From: Marinobacter profundi
GTDB lineage: Bacteria > Pseudomonadota > Gammaproteobacteria > Pseudomonadales > Oleiphilaceae
Length of the DNA: 64,000 nt
Assembly: GCF_002744715.1 (NCBI RefSeq)
Contig: NZ_KZ319371.1
Coordinates: forward strand, 248,001 to 312,000
Direction of reading: 5' to 3'
The position numbers were made by a program, and so were the translations under genes. Below are positions 48,091 through 57,194 of the stretch, piece by piece. A model generated the notes under the pieces. It had not been told where the DNA came from and searched no databases. It worked only from the letters and a program-made list of their open reading frames with translations. Numbering within the stretch: the stretch's first letter is position 1; each line of letters begins with the position of its first letter.

Positions 48091-48663
48091 CTACTCCATG
48101 GCCTCCAGCAGGCTATGGAGGCGTGCCAGTCGCTCAAGGGGGTCCTGCAGCTCGACCAGCCGCTGCTTTTCCTGCTTGTCCAGGGGCAGCAGTTCGGTCA
48201 GCCGCCAGCCCACGTCACGGGCATCGTCATAATCCACTTCCATGTTGAGATCCCTGACCACCGGGTGGCGGAACAGCGCCTTCAGCACCGAGGGCAGCTC
48301 GGCGTATTCTTCAGGCACATCGAGCTCGTCCTCATCAACCAGGCACTCCACATCACCGACATTCAGCCCGTCCGCCTGCTTCCAGCACTTGACCACCGTA
48401 ACCTTGGCATGTCCCTCAACGGTAATGCCCAGTAACCCGTTGTCCAGCTGCTGGAAATCGATGATACGCACATAGGTGCCGATGTCGTAGAAGGCCGCCG
48501 CCTGGCTGGTTTCCAGGCCCTCCCGCAACAACACGACGACGAAACCGCGGTCTTCCTTGAGACAACGGGTCAGCATGTCGATATAACGGGGCTCGAACAG
48601 CTGGAGTGGAATCCTGCCGCCGGGCAGAACGATGGAATTCAGTGGAAACAAAGGTACATTCAT
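48091..48663 (-). CDS. LON N-terminal (substrate-binding) domain protein
   Basis: 190 residues beginning VPLFPLNSIVLPGGRIPLQLFEPRYIDML, the LON N-terminal PUA-like fold, and without the ATPase or protease domains of Lon. Such stand-alone proteins are common in Proteobacteria but their role is unclear. ATG 48663 matches the usual family start; GTG 48678 is better placed after AAGG and would add five residues. It lies downstream of the cNMP/HDOD gene on the same strand and ends 3 bases from the DedA-PAP2 stop. Confidence 0.85.
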   Translation of the reverse strand: MNVPLFPLNSIVLPGGRIPLQLFEPRYIDMLTRCLKEDRGFVVVLLREGLETSQAAAFYDIGTYVRIIDFQQLDNGLLGITVEGHAKVTVVKCWKQADGLNVGDVECLVDEDELDVPEEYAELPSVLKALFRHPVVRDLNMEVDYDDARDVGWRLTELLPLDKQEKQRLVELQDPLERLARLHSLLEAME

Positions 48664-48728
48664 AGTCGGAACAGTCACCTGATACCTTACTCCGGGCCTG
48701 GCCAGCCCCCGGCCGAACATCGCCCCGC

Positions 48729-50003
48729 TCAATAGATCGACAGCACCTGCTGCATACGATCGACCCGCGCCCTCGCTGCCGTCAGCAATTCGAGACTACG
48801 GGATGCATTTAGTCCCAGTCCTCCCAGCCGACGGTACGCGGGAACCCGGGCGAACGGCGGCAAGCCGGCATTCTGATTGGTTCCAACCATGGCATGCAAG
48901 CGCGCCACGATCACGATATCCACCAGTTGGGGCGTCGCCTCCAGGCACTCGTAGTCCCAGCTGCCGGCATGGCGCGCCACCTCGACAAACCGCTCGGGGA
49001 ATGACCAGTGTTCGAGAATGGCAGCGCCGATATCGGGACACAATTCCTTCATAGCATGGTCAAGGTTGACCGGGTCTGCAAACAGTTCCACGTGATGTTC
49101 GGCCCGCACCAGTACTGGAACCGCCCCCAAACCATGAAGCAGGCCCGCCAGCATTGCTTCCTCCGGGTTACCGCCGGGCAACCGGTCGGCCAGCTCCCGG
49201 CTGATCGCGGCAACATCCCGGGCGTGATGCCAGGTTCTGGTCATGGCCGCCTGTACCGTCGGGTGGCGGGAACTGAAAACCTCCCGCATGGCGAATTCGG
49301 TTACCAGCTTCCGGGTGGTTTCCACACCCAGCCTGGCGACGGCCTCCGGAATACTGCGGACGTCACCGAAGCCGCGAAACAGCGGCCCATTACAGGCCCG
49401 GACCAGCTTGGCAGCCATGGCCGGGTCCGCGGCAATGGCCTCCGCCAGGCCGGCCGCGGATACCTCCTGGCGTTCTGCCGCACGGCGCACCTTCCAGGCC
49501 ACATCCGGAAGCCCCGGCAACGTCACGTGATTGACCCGCAAATCGCCATAGAACTCCATCAACAGACGGTGCTCCTCACTTTCATCACCCCCCCGGCTCA
49601 GCAGCCCGGTGTGCGCTGTAGACAGCGAACTGACAGGGGTCACCGGCGCCTGCCGTAACAGCTGATTGAGCACGTCCTGCTCGACAACCAGGAATTCACA
49701 AGGCTGGTGGGCGGTTACCCGAAACATGCGGGGCTGCAGGCGGGCAATGGCGTTGGCGGCCTGATCGCTTTGAGCCGCAATGGTCAGGGTGCGCCCATCC
49801 ACCGCAGTGAGGTCCACCGAACCGGACAACAGGAAATAGTCGAGCCCGTCCCGACTGCCCCGTTCCACAACCTTCTGGCCGGCACCGAAACGGCGCCGCT
49901 CGGCACGACTGGCCAGCAGCACCAGCTGGTCCCCGGCAAGGCGGCACAGCGGCTGCATGTGCCGCAGACGGTGATCGACTGGCAGGTTTTCCTGGCCACC
50001 CAT
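48729..50003 (-). CDS. cNMP-like / HDOD domain signalling protein
   Basis: 424 residues. The first 120 form a cNMP-binding-like beta-roll ([27 protein letters not shown]), but the phosphate-binding cassette (GE..L..R.A) is not recognisable, so nucleotide binding is doubtful. From about residue 155 an HDOD domain follows: [51 protein letters not shown] and [11 protein letters not shown], where the HD metal residues of related phosphohydrolases are missing, as is normal for HDOD. HDOD proteins control motility, biofilm and stress responses in several bacteria. Start ATG 50003 follows GGAGG. Divergent from ilvD. Confidence 0.85.
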   Translation of the reverse strand: MGGQENLPVDHRLRHMQPLCRLAGDQLVLLASRAERRRFGAGQKVVERGSRDGLDYFLLSGSVDLTAVDGRTLTIAAQSDQAANAIARLQPRMFRVTAHQPCEFLVVEQDVLNQLLRQAPVTPVSSLSTAHTGLLSRGGDESEEHRLLMEFYGDLRVNHVTLPGLPDVAWKVRRAAERQEVSAAGLAEAIAADPAMAAKLVRACNGPLFRGFGDVRSIPEAVARLGVETTRKLVTEFAMREVFSSRHPTVQAAMTRTWHHARDVAAISRELADRLPGGNPEEAMLAGLLHGLGAVPVLVRAEHHVELFADPVNLDHAMKELCPDIGAAILEHWSFPERFVEVARHAGSWDYECLEATPQLVDIVIVARLHAMVGTNQNAGLPPFARVPAYRRLGGLGLNASRSLELLTAARARVDRMQQVLSIY

Positions 50004-50154
50004 ATGTCGGGTTCCTCCGGGCAATCAGGCGGGGAGCTGTGGAGTAGTTGATCCCGTGGATTGTAACCGCCACCGGGCAAAACAACCATGCGATCAACGT
50101 GGAATCTGTTATCCTCTGGTTTTGTTTGAACCGACTGAGAGAGACCACACGCCC

Positions 50155-51990
50155 ATGCCCCAGTATCGTTCGCGGACATCCACCGCAGGTCGTAACATGG
50201 CTGGTGCCCGTGCGCTTTGGCGCGCCACCGGCATGAAGAATGAGGATTTCGGCAAACCCATCATTGCCGTCGCCAACTCTTTTACCCAGTTCGTCCCCGG
50301 GCACGTTCACCTGAAGGACCTGGGCCAGCTGGTCTGTCGCGAGATCGAAGCCGCCGGCGGGGTGGCCAAGGAATTCAACACCATCGCAGTTGATGACGGC
50401 ATCGCCATGGGCCATGACGGCATGCTCTACTCGCTGCCGTCGCGGGAAATCATCGCAGACTCCGTGGAATACATGGTAAACGCCCATTGCGCGGATGCCC
50501 TGGTGTGTATTTCCAACTGTGACAAGATCACCCCGGGCATGCTGATGGCGGCCATGCGGCTGAACATCCCCACCATCTTTGTCTCCGGCGGCCCGATGGA
50601 AGCCGGCAAAACCAAGCTGTCCGAACACAAACTGGACCTGGTGGATGCGATGGTGATCGCGGCCGACCCGAACGCCACCGATGAACAGGTTGAGGAATAC
50701 GAGCGCAGCGCCTGCCCGACCTGCGGCTCCTGCTCCGGCATGTTTACCGCCAATTCGATGAATTGCCTGACCGAAGCCATTGGCCTGGCCCTGCCGGGCA
50801 ACGGCTCGCTGCTGGCCACCCACGCCGACCGGGAGCAGCTGTTCCTGAAGGCCGGCCGGCAGATCGTGGAAAACTGCCGCCGCTACTACGAACAGGATGA
50901 CGCCAGCGTTCTGCCGCTGAGCATTGCCTCCATGGCCGCGTTCGAGAACGCCATGGTGATGGACATTGCCATGGGCGGCTCCACCAACACCATCCTGCAC
51001 CTGCTGGCCGCAGCCCAGGAAGGTGGCGTACCCTTCACCCTGAACGAAATCGATCAACTGTCCCGCAAGGTGCCCCAGCTGTGCAAGGTGGCGCCGAACT
51101 CTCCCAAGTATCACATGGAAGATGTCCACCGCGCCGGCGGCATTATGGGCATCCTGGGCGAACTTGAGCGCGGCGGCCTGATCAACGCAGATCTGCCCAC
51201 GGTTCACAGCAAGACCATGAAAGAGGCCCTGGAAACCTGGGACATCATGCGCTCTCCGACCCCGGAGGTGGTGGAGTTCTACAAGGCCGGGCCGGCGGGA
51301 ATCCCGACCCAGACCGCATTCAGCCAGAGTACCCGCTGGCCATCCCTCGATGGTGACCGCGAGAACGGTTGTATCCGCTCAGTCGAACACGCCTATTCTG
51401 CGGAAGGCGGCCTGGCCGTGCTGTATGGCAACATCGCGCTGGACGGCTGTGTCGTGAAAACCGCCGGGGTAGACGAAAGCATCTTTGTGTTCGAAGGCAA
51501 GGCACGGGTGTTTGAGAGCCAGGACTCCGCCGTTCACGGTATCCTTAACGACGACGTCAAGTCCGGTGAAGTGGTGATCATCCGCTACGAGGGCCCGAAG
51601 GGCGGCCCCGGCATGCAGGAAATGCTCTACCCGACCAGCTACCTGAAGTCCAAGGGCCTGGGTAAATCCTGCGCGCTGCTGACCGACGGCCGGTTCTCGG
51701 GGGGTACCTCAGGGCTGTCCATCGGCCATGCCTCGCCGGAAGCCGCGGCCGGCGGTGCCATCGGGCTGATTGAGAATGGTGACCTGATCCGTATCGACAT
51801 CCCCAACCGCTCGATCAATGTGGAAGTGGATCAACACGAACTCGATCGCCGCCGTGCACAGCGCGACCAGGATGGCTGGAAGCCGGCGCAGCCCCGCGAC
51901 CGCAAGGTTTCCGCCGCACTCAAGGCTTATGCCCTGCTGGCCACCAGTGCCGATAAAGGTGCAGTTCGGGACCTCAGCAAACTCGACTGA
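50155..51990 (+). CDS. ilvD: Dihydroxy-acid dehydratase
   Basis: 611-residue Fe-S dehydratase of valine, leucine and isoleucine synthesis. [13 protein letters not shown] and [22 protein letters not shown] carry the cluster cysteines; [20 protein letters not shown] is the C-terminal signature with the catalytic Ser. ATG 50155 gives the start [26 protein letters not shown] that is standard for the family; the upstream open frame is not. GAGAGA precedes it. Ends in a 28-base palindrome. Confidence 0.96.
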   Translation: MPQYRSRTSTAGRNMAGARALWRATGMKNEDFGKPIIAVANSFTQFVPGHVHLKDLGQLVCREIEAAGGVAKEFNTIAVDDGIAMGHDGMLYSLPSREIIADSVEYMVNAHCADALVCISNCDKITPGMLMAAMRLNIPTIFVSGGPMEAGKTKLSEHKLDLVDAMVIAADPNATDEQVEEYERSACPTCGSCSGMFTANSMNCLTEAIGLALPGNGSLLATHADREQLFLKAGRQIVENCRRYYEQDDASVLPLSIASMAAFENAMVMDIAMGGSTNTILHLLAAAQEGGVPFTLNEIDQLSRKVPQLCKVAPNSPKYHMEDVHRAGGIMGILGELERGGLINADLPTVHSKTMKEALETWDIMRSPTPEVVEFYKAGPAGIPTQTAFSQSTRWPSLDGDRENGCIRSVEHAYSAEGGLAVLYGNIALDGCVVKTAGVDESIFVFEGKARVFESQDSAVHGILNDDVKSGEVVIIRYEGPKGGPGMQEMLYPTSYLKSKGLGKSCALLTDGRFSGGTSGLSIGHASPEAAAGGAIGLIENGDLIRIDIPNRSINVEVDQHELDRRRAQRDQDGWKPAQPRDRKVSAALKAYALLATSADKGAVRDLSKLD

Positions 51991-51997
51991 AGCCGTC

Positions 51998-52025
51998 GCG
52001 GCCCGGTATCCGGATACCGGGCCGC
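51998..52025 (+). terminator. 28-base perfect palindrome after ilvD
   Basis: GCGGCCCGGTATCC (51998-52011) is followed directly by its reverse complement (52012-52025). It lies in the 50-base gap between ilvD and the convergent transporter and has no T-run (AATTCC follows). Confidence 0.55.
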
Positions 52026-52040
52026 AATTCCGGGGCGGCA

Positions 52041-53150
52041 TCAGCCGCCTTCATTACCCTCGCGCGTATCCGTCGCCTCCCGCTCCCCGCCCACACTGGC
52101 CAGGTGTGCGGCATGGCCAAACTCGCGAATAAAGATCCCCCAGAATGCCATGAACAGTGCTGCCACCAGCGGCCCCATTACAAAGCCGTTGACGCCGAAC
52201 ATCACAATACCGCCAAGGGTAGACAGCAACACGATGTAATCGGGTAATTTGGTGTCACGCCCGACAAAAATCGGTCTCAGCACATTGTCCGCCAGCCCGA
52301 TCACTACCACCCCAAAAACAGTGAGCACCACCGCAGACACCACTTCGCCTGTCGCCGCCAGATAGATAGCAGCCGGCACCCACACCAGGGCAGCACCAAC
52401 TGCCGGCAACAGCGAGACGATAGCCATTACCACCCCCCAGAGCAGTGCGGCGTTGATATCCAGCACCCAGAAAATGAAACCGCCCAGAGCACCCTGAATA
52501 ATCGCAATCAACAGATTCCCCTTGACGGTGGCCCGGGTCACTTCGGCGAACTTGGCAAACAGCAGGCGCTCCCGCTCATCGCCAAGCGGCAGGGCGTGGA
52601 TCAGCAGATCCACCAGGCGGGTACCGTCACGCAACAGGAAAAACGCCAGATACACCATCAGGGCGAGGCTGAGGAAAAACTGAAAGGTGTTCTGACCAAA
52701 CCCGAGGGCCTGCTTGGCCAGAAACTGGCTGCCGCCGACAACGGCATTGGCAATCCGGTCGCGGATTTCCGTCACGCTGATGTCGAACTGCGCCAGGAAG
52801 GCCTCAATGGCCGGGAACGACCTGTTCACCCGGTCAATGTATTCCCCCGGCTTGATCTGGCCACTCTGGATCTGCTGATACACCCCCAGCCCCTCGGCAA
52901 TCAGCGAGGACACCAGCACCATCACCGGAATAACGACGATAACCAGGCAGATCACCAGGGTCAGCAGCGCGACCAGATTGGGGCGGGGCCCGATCCGGGC
53001 AAGCAGCCGCAACTGAACCGGATAGAAGATCATCGCAATTGCCATCGCCCAGAAAATCGGCCCGAAAAAGGGCTTCATCAGAAACACAAAAGCCAGCGAT
53101 ACCCCCACCAGCATCGCCAGGAAAGTCCGTGTTTCCAGTTTTTCGTACAT
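52041..53150 (-). CDS. AI-2E family (YdiK/PerM-like) transporter
   Basis: 369 residues with about eight membrane segments in the family pattern: an N-terminal pair (LAMLVGVSLAFVFLMKPFFGPIFWAMA), a soluble amphipathic middle (about 95-155) and a C-terminal bundle with GLADNVLRPIFVGRDTKLPDYIVLLSTLGGI, the family hallmark. Members export small molecules (AI-2, indole) or act in Na+/H+ exchange; substrate here is unknown. Divergent from a small unknown gene across a region with a 13-bp dyad. Confidence 0.88.
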   Translation of the reverse strand: MYEKLETRTFLAMLVGVSLAFVFLMKPFFGPIFWAMAIAMIFYPVQLRLLARIGPRPNLVALLTLVICLVIVVIPVMVLVSSLIAEGLGVYQQIQSGQIKPGEYIDRVNRSFPAIEAFLAQFDISVTEIRDRIANAVVGGSQFLAKQALGFGQNTFQFFLSLALMVYLAFFLLRDGTRLVDLLIHALPLGDERERLLFAKFAEVTRATVKGNLLIAIIQGALGGFIFWVLDINAALLWGVVMAIVSLLPAVGAALVWVPAAIYLAATGEVVSAVVLTVFGVVVIGLADNVLRPIFVGRDTKLPDYIVLLSTLGGIVMFGVNGFVMGPLVAALFMAFWGIFIREFGHAAHLASVGGEREATDTREGNEGG

Positions 53151-53188
53151 ACTCAGAGTCCTTGCTTCAAACAGGTCGGCGGGCAGGA

Positions 53189-53201
53189 TGATAGCCTATC
53201 A
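53189..53201. promoter_or_regulatory. 13-bp dyad between divergent genes
   Basis: TGATAG-C-CTATCA is a perfect 6+1+6 inverted repeat in the 98-base gap between the AI-2E transporter and the 53249 gene. It could be an operator. TATAGT (53234-53239) near the plus-strand gene would place the transcript start almost at its ATG. Confidence 0.3.
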
Positions 53202-53248
53202 CGCCGCCGTGGCCAGAAAAGCGATTTTCAGGGTATAGTGGACGGTTA

Positions 53249-53620
53249 ATGATCAGCAAACAAACAGGTCCGCGCTTGGATACTGCAGACTTTACCATCG
53301 AGACTGCCCTTGAAGCTGCCGTAGAGCTCACCCGGGTTCTCGCAGCCCGCAAACACCGCCGCAAAGTGATGGGGCAGGAGGTCTGGGTGCCCGGTCAGCT
53401 GGGCCAGGCATTACAATTACCCCAGATCATCCACCGCCTTCGCAGCAAACAACTGCGCCAGCGTGAACAAGGGCTTGAGGAGTTTGCCGATCTGTGGAGT
53501 ACGCTGTCCCGACCGACCCGGCAAAAGGTCAGCAGCGCCCTGGGCTGGTATGACCCCAAGGAGTTGGACTGGGATGACAAGCGCTCCAATCGCAGACCGT
53601 TGCCGGGCCCCGAAGATTAA
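53249..53620 (+). CDS. Small basic protein of unknown function
   Basis: 123 residues, mostly helical and basic in the middle (ARKHRRKVMGQEVWVPGQLGQALQL; RLRSKQLRQREQGLEEFADLW), ending acidic. No signal peptide or membrane segment. The GQLGQALQLPQIIHRLR stretch could be a DNA- or RNA-binding helix-turn-helix, which is a guess. The ribosome site is weak (GGACGG) and the likely -10 at 53234 is so close that the mRNA might be leaderless. I do not recognise a family. Confidence 0.6.
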   Translation: MISKQTGPRLDTADFTIETALEAAVELTRVLAARKHRRKVMGQEVWVPGQLGQALQLPQIIHRLRSKQLRQREQGLEEFADLWSTLSRPTRQKVSSALGWYDPKELDWDDKRSNRRPLPGPED

Positions 53621-53742
53621 CCACCGGTAACGGATACGATGAACCGGATTGCAGATTGGTAACGTATGGTTCCTTTTAGTTGAGTCCTGACTTTTAATTG
53701 TCACATCGCGGACATACCTTGGACTTTCACCGGAGGAAAACC

Positions 53743-53991
53743 ATGACCGATAATCATCACTACCACGCCATCCTGGCCCAGGGCAGCGCCGTACCCACCC
53801 TGCTGTGCGGCCATTGCCAGTCAACCCTGTCCCGCTCCCGGGTATTCCGTAACGCCGGCCAGTGGGATATCGCCCCCGGATGCGACACCATCGGCCTGTG
53901 TTCTGCCGACGACTGTGGTGCGGTGAACTGCTGCGACGAGGCCCTGGGCAAACTGGAAAATCCCGACCGCTTTCTCCAGGTCGCGTCCTGA
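53743..53991 (+). CDS. Small cysteine-rich protein, probable metal binder
   Basis: 82 residues with seven or so cysteines in three clusters: LLCGHCQST (about residue 22-25), GCDTIGLCSADDC (about 47-59) and NCCDEALG (about 64). N-terminal His pair HHYH adds ligands. The spacing resembles zinc-ribbon or Fe-S small proteins, but I recognise no family. Start ATG 53743 follows a strong GGAGG at 6 bases, so it is well translated; an in-frame ATG at 53698 has no such site. Neighbouring genes give no hint of function. Confidence 0.65.
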   Translation: MTDNHHYHAILAQGSAVPTLLCGHCQSTLSRSRVFRNAGQWDIAPGCDTIGLCSADDCGAVNCCDEALGKLENPDRFLQVAS

Positions 53992-54115
53992 ATCAATCGC
54001 GCAACGCACTGTTACGCAAACGAAACACATCTTTCCGCCATCTGCTTTATGCTGACTGTTATGGCCCGTATGTCTTCACTGGCCACACACATCACTTGTC
54101 AGGGCAGTAGATGGC

Positions 54116-55015
54116 ATGCGCATCCTGAGAACCGATGAGGCCCGTTTCAACGGCCTTCCGGACTATCCTTTTTCTCCTTCGTACCTTGAGGTCGAACCCG
54201 GTCTGAGGATGCACTATGTTGACGAGGGGCCGAAGGATGGCCACCCGGTGGTCATGCTGCACGGCGAACCGTCCTGGTCCTATCTGTACCGCCACATGAT
54301 TCCGCGAGTGGCGAAGGCCGGACATCGGGTGCTGGCTCCCGACCTGATTGGATTCGGCAAATCCGACAAACCGGCCGCGGTAGAAGACTACAGTTACCAG
54401 CGCCATCTGAGTTGGCTCGCCTCCTGGCTGAAAGCCCTGGATCTGCAGGACGCCACCCTGGTGTGCCAGAACTGGGGCTCGCTGCTTGGCCTTCGTCTCG
54501 CCGCAGAACATAACGATCGGTTCAGCCGGATCATCGTCGGCAACGGCATGCTGCCCACCGGCGACTCCCGGGTGCCGGCGGTTTTCTCGCTGTGGAAAGC
54601 GTTCGCCAGCTACAGTCCCTGGTTCCCGGCCGGGCGCATTGTGCAGCTCGGCACCGAGCGCGCGCTCAGCAAGGCGGAACTGGCCGCCTATGATGCACCC
54701 TTCCCGGGCCCCGAATTCAAGGCTGGAGCCCGCGCCTTCCCTCGCCTGGTACCGATAACCGCAGACGATCCGGCAAGCGCAGCCAACAAAGCGGCCTGGA
54801 GTATCCTGGAGAAATGGCGCAAACCGTTTATTACCTGCTTCAGTGGCGGCGATCCGATTACCCGGGGCGGAGACCGCCACATGCAACGACGGATCCCCGG
54901 CGCCCACGGCCAGCCCCACATCACCCTGCAGGGGGGGCATTTTCTCCAGGAAGACTCGCCGGAAGACTTCGCCCGCATCATTATCGACGCCTGCAAATCT
55001 TCCCGGGCCGCCTGA
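54116..55015 (+). CDS. Haloalkane dehalogenase (HLD-I)-like alpha/beta hydrolase with Asn at the nucleophile position
   Basis: 299 residues that follow HLD subfamily I throughout: LRTDEARFNGLPDYPFSP start, oxyanion HGEPSWSYLYRHM (49-61), RVLAPDLIGFGKSDKP (71-86), and the elbow LVCQNWGSLLGL. In dehalogenases this elbow reads VQDWGG and Asp is the nucleophile; here codon AAC at 54470-54472 gives Asn119, followed by the conserved Trp120 and by Ser instead of Gly. The Asp in SGGDPIT (246) and the His in GGHFLQED (275) remain. A normal dehalogenase mechanism is not expected unless Asn is deamidated. AGGGCAG precedes ATG 54116. Alternative: a hydrolase or binding protein with a new role. Confidence 0.85.
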   Translation: MRILRTDEARFNGLPDYPFSPSYLEVEPGLRMHYVDEGPKDGHPVVMLHGEPSWSYLYRHMIPRVAKAGHRVLAPDLIGFGKSDKPAAVEDYSYQRHLSWLASWLKALDLQDATLVCQNWGSLLGLRLAAEHNDRFSRIIVGNGMLPTGDSRVPAVFSLWKAFASYSPWFPAGRIVQLGTERALSKAELAAYDAPFPGPEFKAGARAFPRLVPITADDPASAANKAAWSILEKWRKPFITCFSGGDPITRGGDRHMQRRIPGAHGQPHITLQGGHFLQEDSPEDFARIIIDACKSSRAA

Positions 55016-55034
55016 AACCGGCCCTCCATCCCCC

Positions 55035-55070
55035 GCACCGGCAACTACCTACCAATGTTGCCGGTGCTTT
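55035..55070 (+). terminator. Terminator after the dehalogenase-like gene
   Basis: GCACCGGCAAC (55035-55045) pairs with GTTGCCGGTGC (55057-55067), an 11-bp stem with an 11-base loop, followed by TTTG. The short T-run makes it a moderate terminator. Confidence 0.55.
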
Positions 55071-55095
55071 GCGTGTTAAACAGCGCGCATTGGGC

Positions 55096-55101
55096 TATAA
55101 T
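55096..55101 (+). promoter_or_regulatory. -10 element of the DEAD-box helicase gene
   Basis: Perfect TATAAT 56 bases before the ATG. At 17 bases upstream the -35 would be GTGTTA (55073-55078), a weak match. The resulting leader of about 50 bases is long enough for cold-shock type control, which is speculative. Confidence 0.5.
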
Positions 55102-55157
55102 GGGCGACAACGTACATTGCCCTGCAATGCCCTACCCTCCGAATACCGAGTACATTA

Positions 55158-56675
55158 ATGTCTGAATTGTCTTTTGCCGACCTTGGCCTGGATCCAGCGG
55201 TTCTTGAAGCTGTCACCGCCGTAGGATACGAAACCCCTTCACCCATCCAGGCCCAGTCCATTCCTGCGCTGCTGCAAGGTAACCATTTGCTGGGCGTCGC
55301 CCAGACCGGTACCGGTAAAACCGCGGCCTTCGCCCTGCCCCTTCTGAGCCGGGTCGATGCCTCGGTTATGGATCCGCAGATCCTCGTGCTGGCTCCGACG
55401 CGGGAACTGGCCATCCAGGTCGCAGAAGCGTTCACGACTTATGCCAGCAAGTTTCGCAACTTCCACGTGCTGCCGATTTATGGCGGGCAGGACTTTTTCC
55501 CCCAGATCAAGGGACTGAGGCGCGGTGCGCAGGTCATTGTCGGCACACCGGGCCGCCTGCTCGACCACTTGCGCAAGGGCACCCTGAAGCTGGATAAACT
55601 CAAGGCACTGGTGCTGGACGAGGCCGATGAAATGCTCCGCATGGGCTTCATCGACGATGTCGAAGCCATCCTCGCCAAGACGCCCGAGAACTGCCAGCGT
55701 GCACTGTTCTCCGCCACCATGCCCCCGCAGATCAAGAAGGTTGCCCAAACCTATCTGCGCGACGCAACGGAAGTGAAGATCGAGAGTGAAACCCGCACGG
55801 TCGAGCGGATTGCCCAGTTCGTGCTGCCGGTCTATGCCGAGCGCAAACTGGATGCCCTGACCCGCATCCTCGAAGTCGAGCCGATCGATGCCGCTATCAT
55901 ATTCGTGCGCACCAAGGCGGAAACCACGCTGCTGGCTGAGAAGCTGTCCGCCCGCGGCCACGCTGTGGCACCGCTGAACGGCGACCTGAACCAGCGTCAG
56001 CGTGAGCAGACGGTCGAGGACCTCAAGCGCGGTAAAAAGGACATCGTGGTTGCAACCGATGTCGCCGCCCGCGGCCTTGACGTGCCCCGCATTACCCACG
56101 TCATCAACTACGATGTCCCCTACGACACCGAAGCCTACATCCACCGGGTCGGCCGCACCGGCCGCGCGGGACGTAATGGCAAGGCGATCCTGCTGGTCAC
56201 CCCCCGCGAGCGAAGCTGGCTGCGCACCCTGGAGCGCGCCACCAACTCTCCGATGGAGCCCTATGAGCTGCCGTCACCGGCGGATCTGCAGAAAATGCGC
56301 ATCGAGCAGTTCGAAAGCCAGCTGCTGGGCTTTGCCGAGGACCGTAAGCTGGCCAAGGCCATGGCCATGCTGGACGAGATCGCCGAACGCAACGAGATGG
56401 ACATGGCCATGGTAGCCGGCGCCCTGGCCGTGTGGATGGAAGCGGCCCAGCCGGGCTCGCTGCCGCTGGAGCAGCCCGAGGCATTGCCGGTGGTTTCTGC
56501 GGCACCGCCCCGTGACCGCAAAGGCGGACGTCCGGGCGGCAAACCTGGCTTCAAACCCGGTTTCAAGAAGGGCCCGAAAGCCGGAGCCGGCAAAGGCTTC
56601 AAGGGTAAGCCGGCTGGCAAAGGCGGCAAGCCTGCCGGCAAACGCCCGCCCCGTCAGTCTGACGCCAAGCGCTGA
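55158..56675 (+). CDS. DEAD-box RNA helicase, DeaD/CsdA-like with GK-rich tail
   Basis: 505 residues. Q motif ETPSPIQAQSIP, Walker A AQTGTGKTAAF (about residue 50), DEAD (about 155), SAT, VATDVAARGLDVPRITHVINYD and HRVGRTGRAGR are complete. After the core, RSWLRTLERATNSPMEPYELPS resembles DeaD, but the DbpA-type RNA-binding domain of CsdA is absent; instead a tail rich in Gly, Lys, Pro and Phe repeats (KPGFKPGFKKGPK) begins near 450. Likely roles are cold-shock RNA remodelling or ribosome assembly. The 3' end overlaps folA by 22 bases, convergent. Confidence 0.9.
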   Translation: MSELSFADLGLDPAVLEAVTAVGYETPSPIQAQSIPALLQGNHLLGVAQTGTGKTAAFALPLLSRVDASVMDPQILVLAPTRELAIQVAEAFTTYASKFRNFHVLPIYGGQDFFPQIKGLRRGAQVIVGTPGRLLDHLRKGTLKLDKLKALVLDEADEMLRMGFIDDVEAILAKTPENCQRALFSATMPPQIKKVAQTYLRDATEVKIESETRTVERIAQFVLPVYAERKLDALTRILEVEPIDAAIIFVRTKAETTLLAEKLSARGHAVAPLNGDLNQRQREQTVEDLKRGKKDIVVATDVAARGLDVPRITHVINYDVPYDTEAYIHRVGRTGRAGRNGKAILLVTPRERSWLRTLERATNSPMEPYELPSPADLQKMRIEQFESQLLGFAEDRKLAKAMAMLDEIAERNEMDMAMVAGALAVWMEAAQPGSLPLEQPEALPVVSAAPPRDRKGGRPGGKPGFKPGFKKGPKAGAGKGFKGKPAGKGGKPAGKRPPRQSDAKR

Positions 56676-57169
56676 TAGATTACAAAGCTGTAGTCGTAAG
56701 GGTTGTTATCGGACGCGGAGAAATCCTCCCGTCCGATTTCTTCCCACTCATCCCAGTTCACTTCCGGAAAAAACGCATCCCCCTGCACTTCGGCGTGCAC
56801 CTGGGTGACGTACATGCGGTCCACCAGAGGTAATGCCTCGGCATATATCTGGCCACCGCCGATAATCATTACCTCGTCCCCACCTTCCAGTTCGGCCTGG
56901 GCTTCGGCCTTGACCAGGGCATCCTGCAATGACGCGGCCCCGACGGTTCCCGCCGGCGCTTGCCAGCCCGTATTGCGGGAGATCACCACGTTCATCCGCC
57001 CCGGCAACGGCCGGCCGATGGAATCCCAGGTTTTGCGGCCCATGATGATGGGTTTTCCCATGGTCGCCTGTTTGAAATAACGCAGGTCCCCTGGCAGATA
57101 CCACGGCAGCTTGTTGTTACGGCCGATGACCCGGTTACGGGCCATCGCGACGATGAGGGCTTTCCTCAT
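56654..57169 (-). CDS. folA: Dihydrofolate reductase
   Basis: 171 residues: IVAMARNRVIGRNNKLPWYLPGDLRYFKQATMGKPIIMGRKTWDSIGRPLPGR is the folate/NADPH-binding start with the catalytic Asp in the LPGDLRYF region, and DEVMIIGGGQIYAEAL the NADPH motif. Makes tetrahydrofolate, which ThyA oxidises back to dihydrofolate; thyA is upstream on the same strand, separated by the 194-bp inverted-repeat element. Target of trimethoprim. The last 22 bases overlap the helicase gene. Confidence 0.95.
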   Translation of the reverse strand: MRKALIVAMARNRVIGRNNKLPWYLPGDLRYFKQATMGKPIIMGRKTWDSIGRPLPGRMNVVISRNTGWQAPAGTVGAASLQDALVKAEAQAELEGGDEVMIIGGGQIYAEALPLVDRMYVTQVHAEVQGDAFFPEVNWDEWEEIGREDFSASDNNPYDYSFVIYQRLASD

Positions 57170-57194
57170 TTCAGATCCTCTCGTTACGGAGTTA

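Noticed and set aside
51697..51706. G-rich tract in ilvD and seven-base G runs in mrdA (about 40656) and the dehalogenase-like gene (about 54931)
   Set aside because: Runs of five to seven bases are common in GC-rich genes and lie within intact conserved frames, so phase variation is not indicated.
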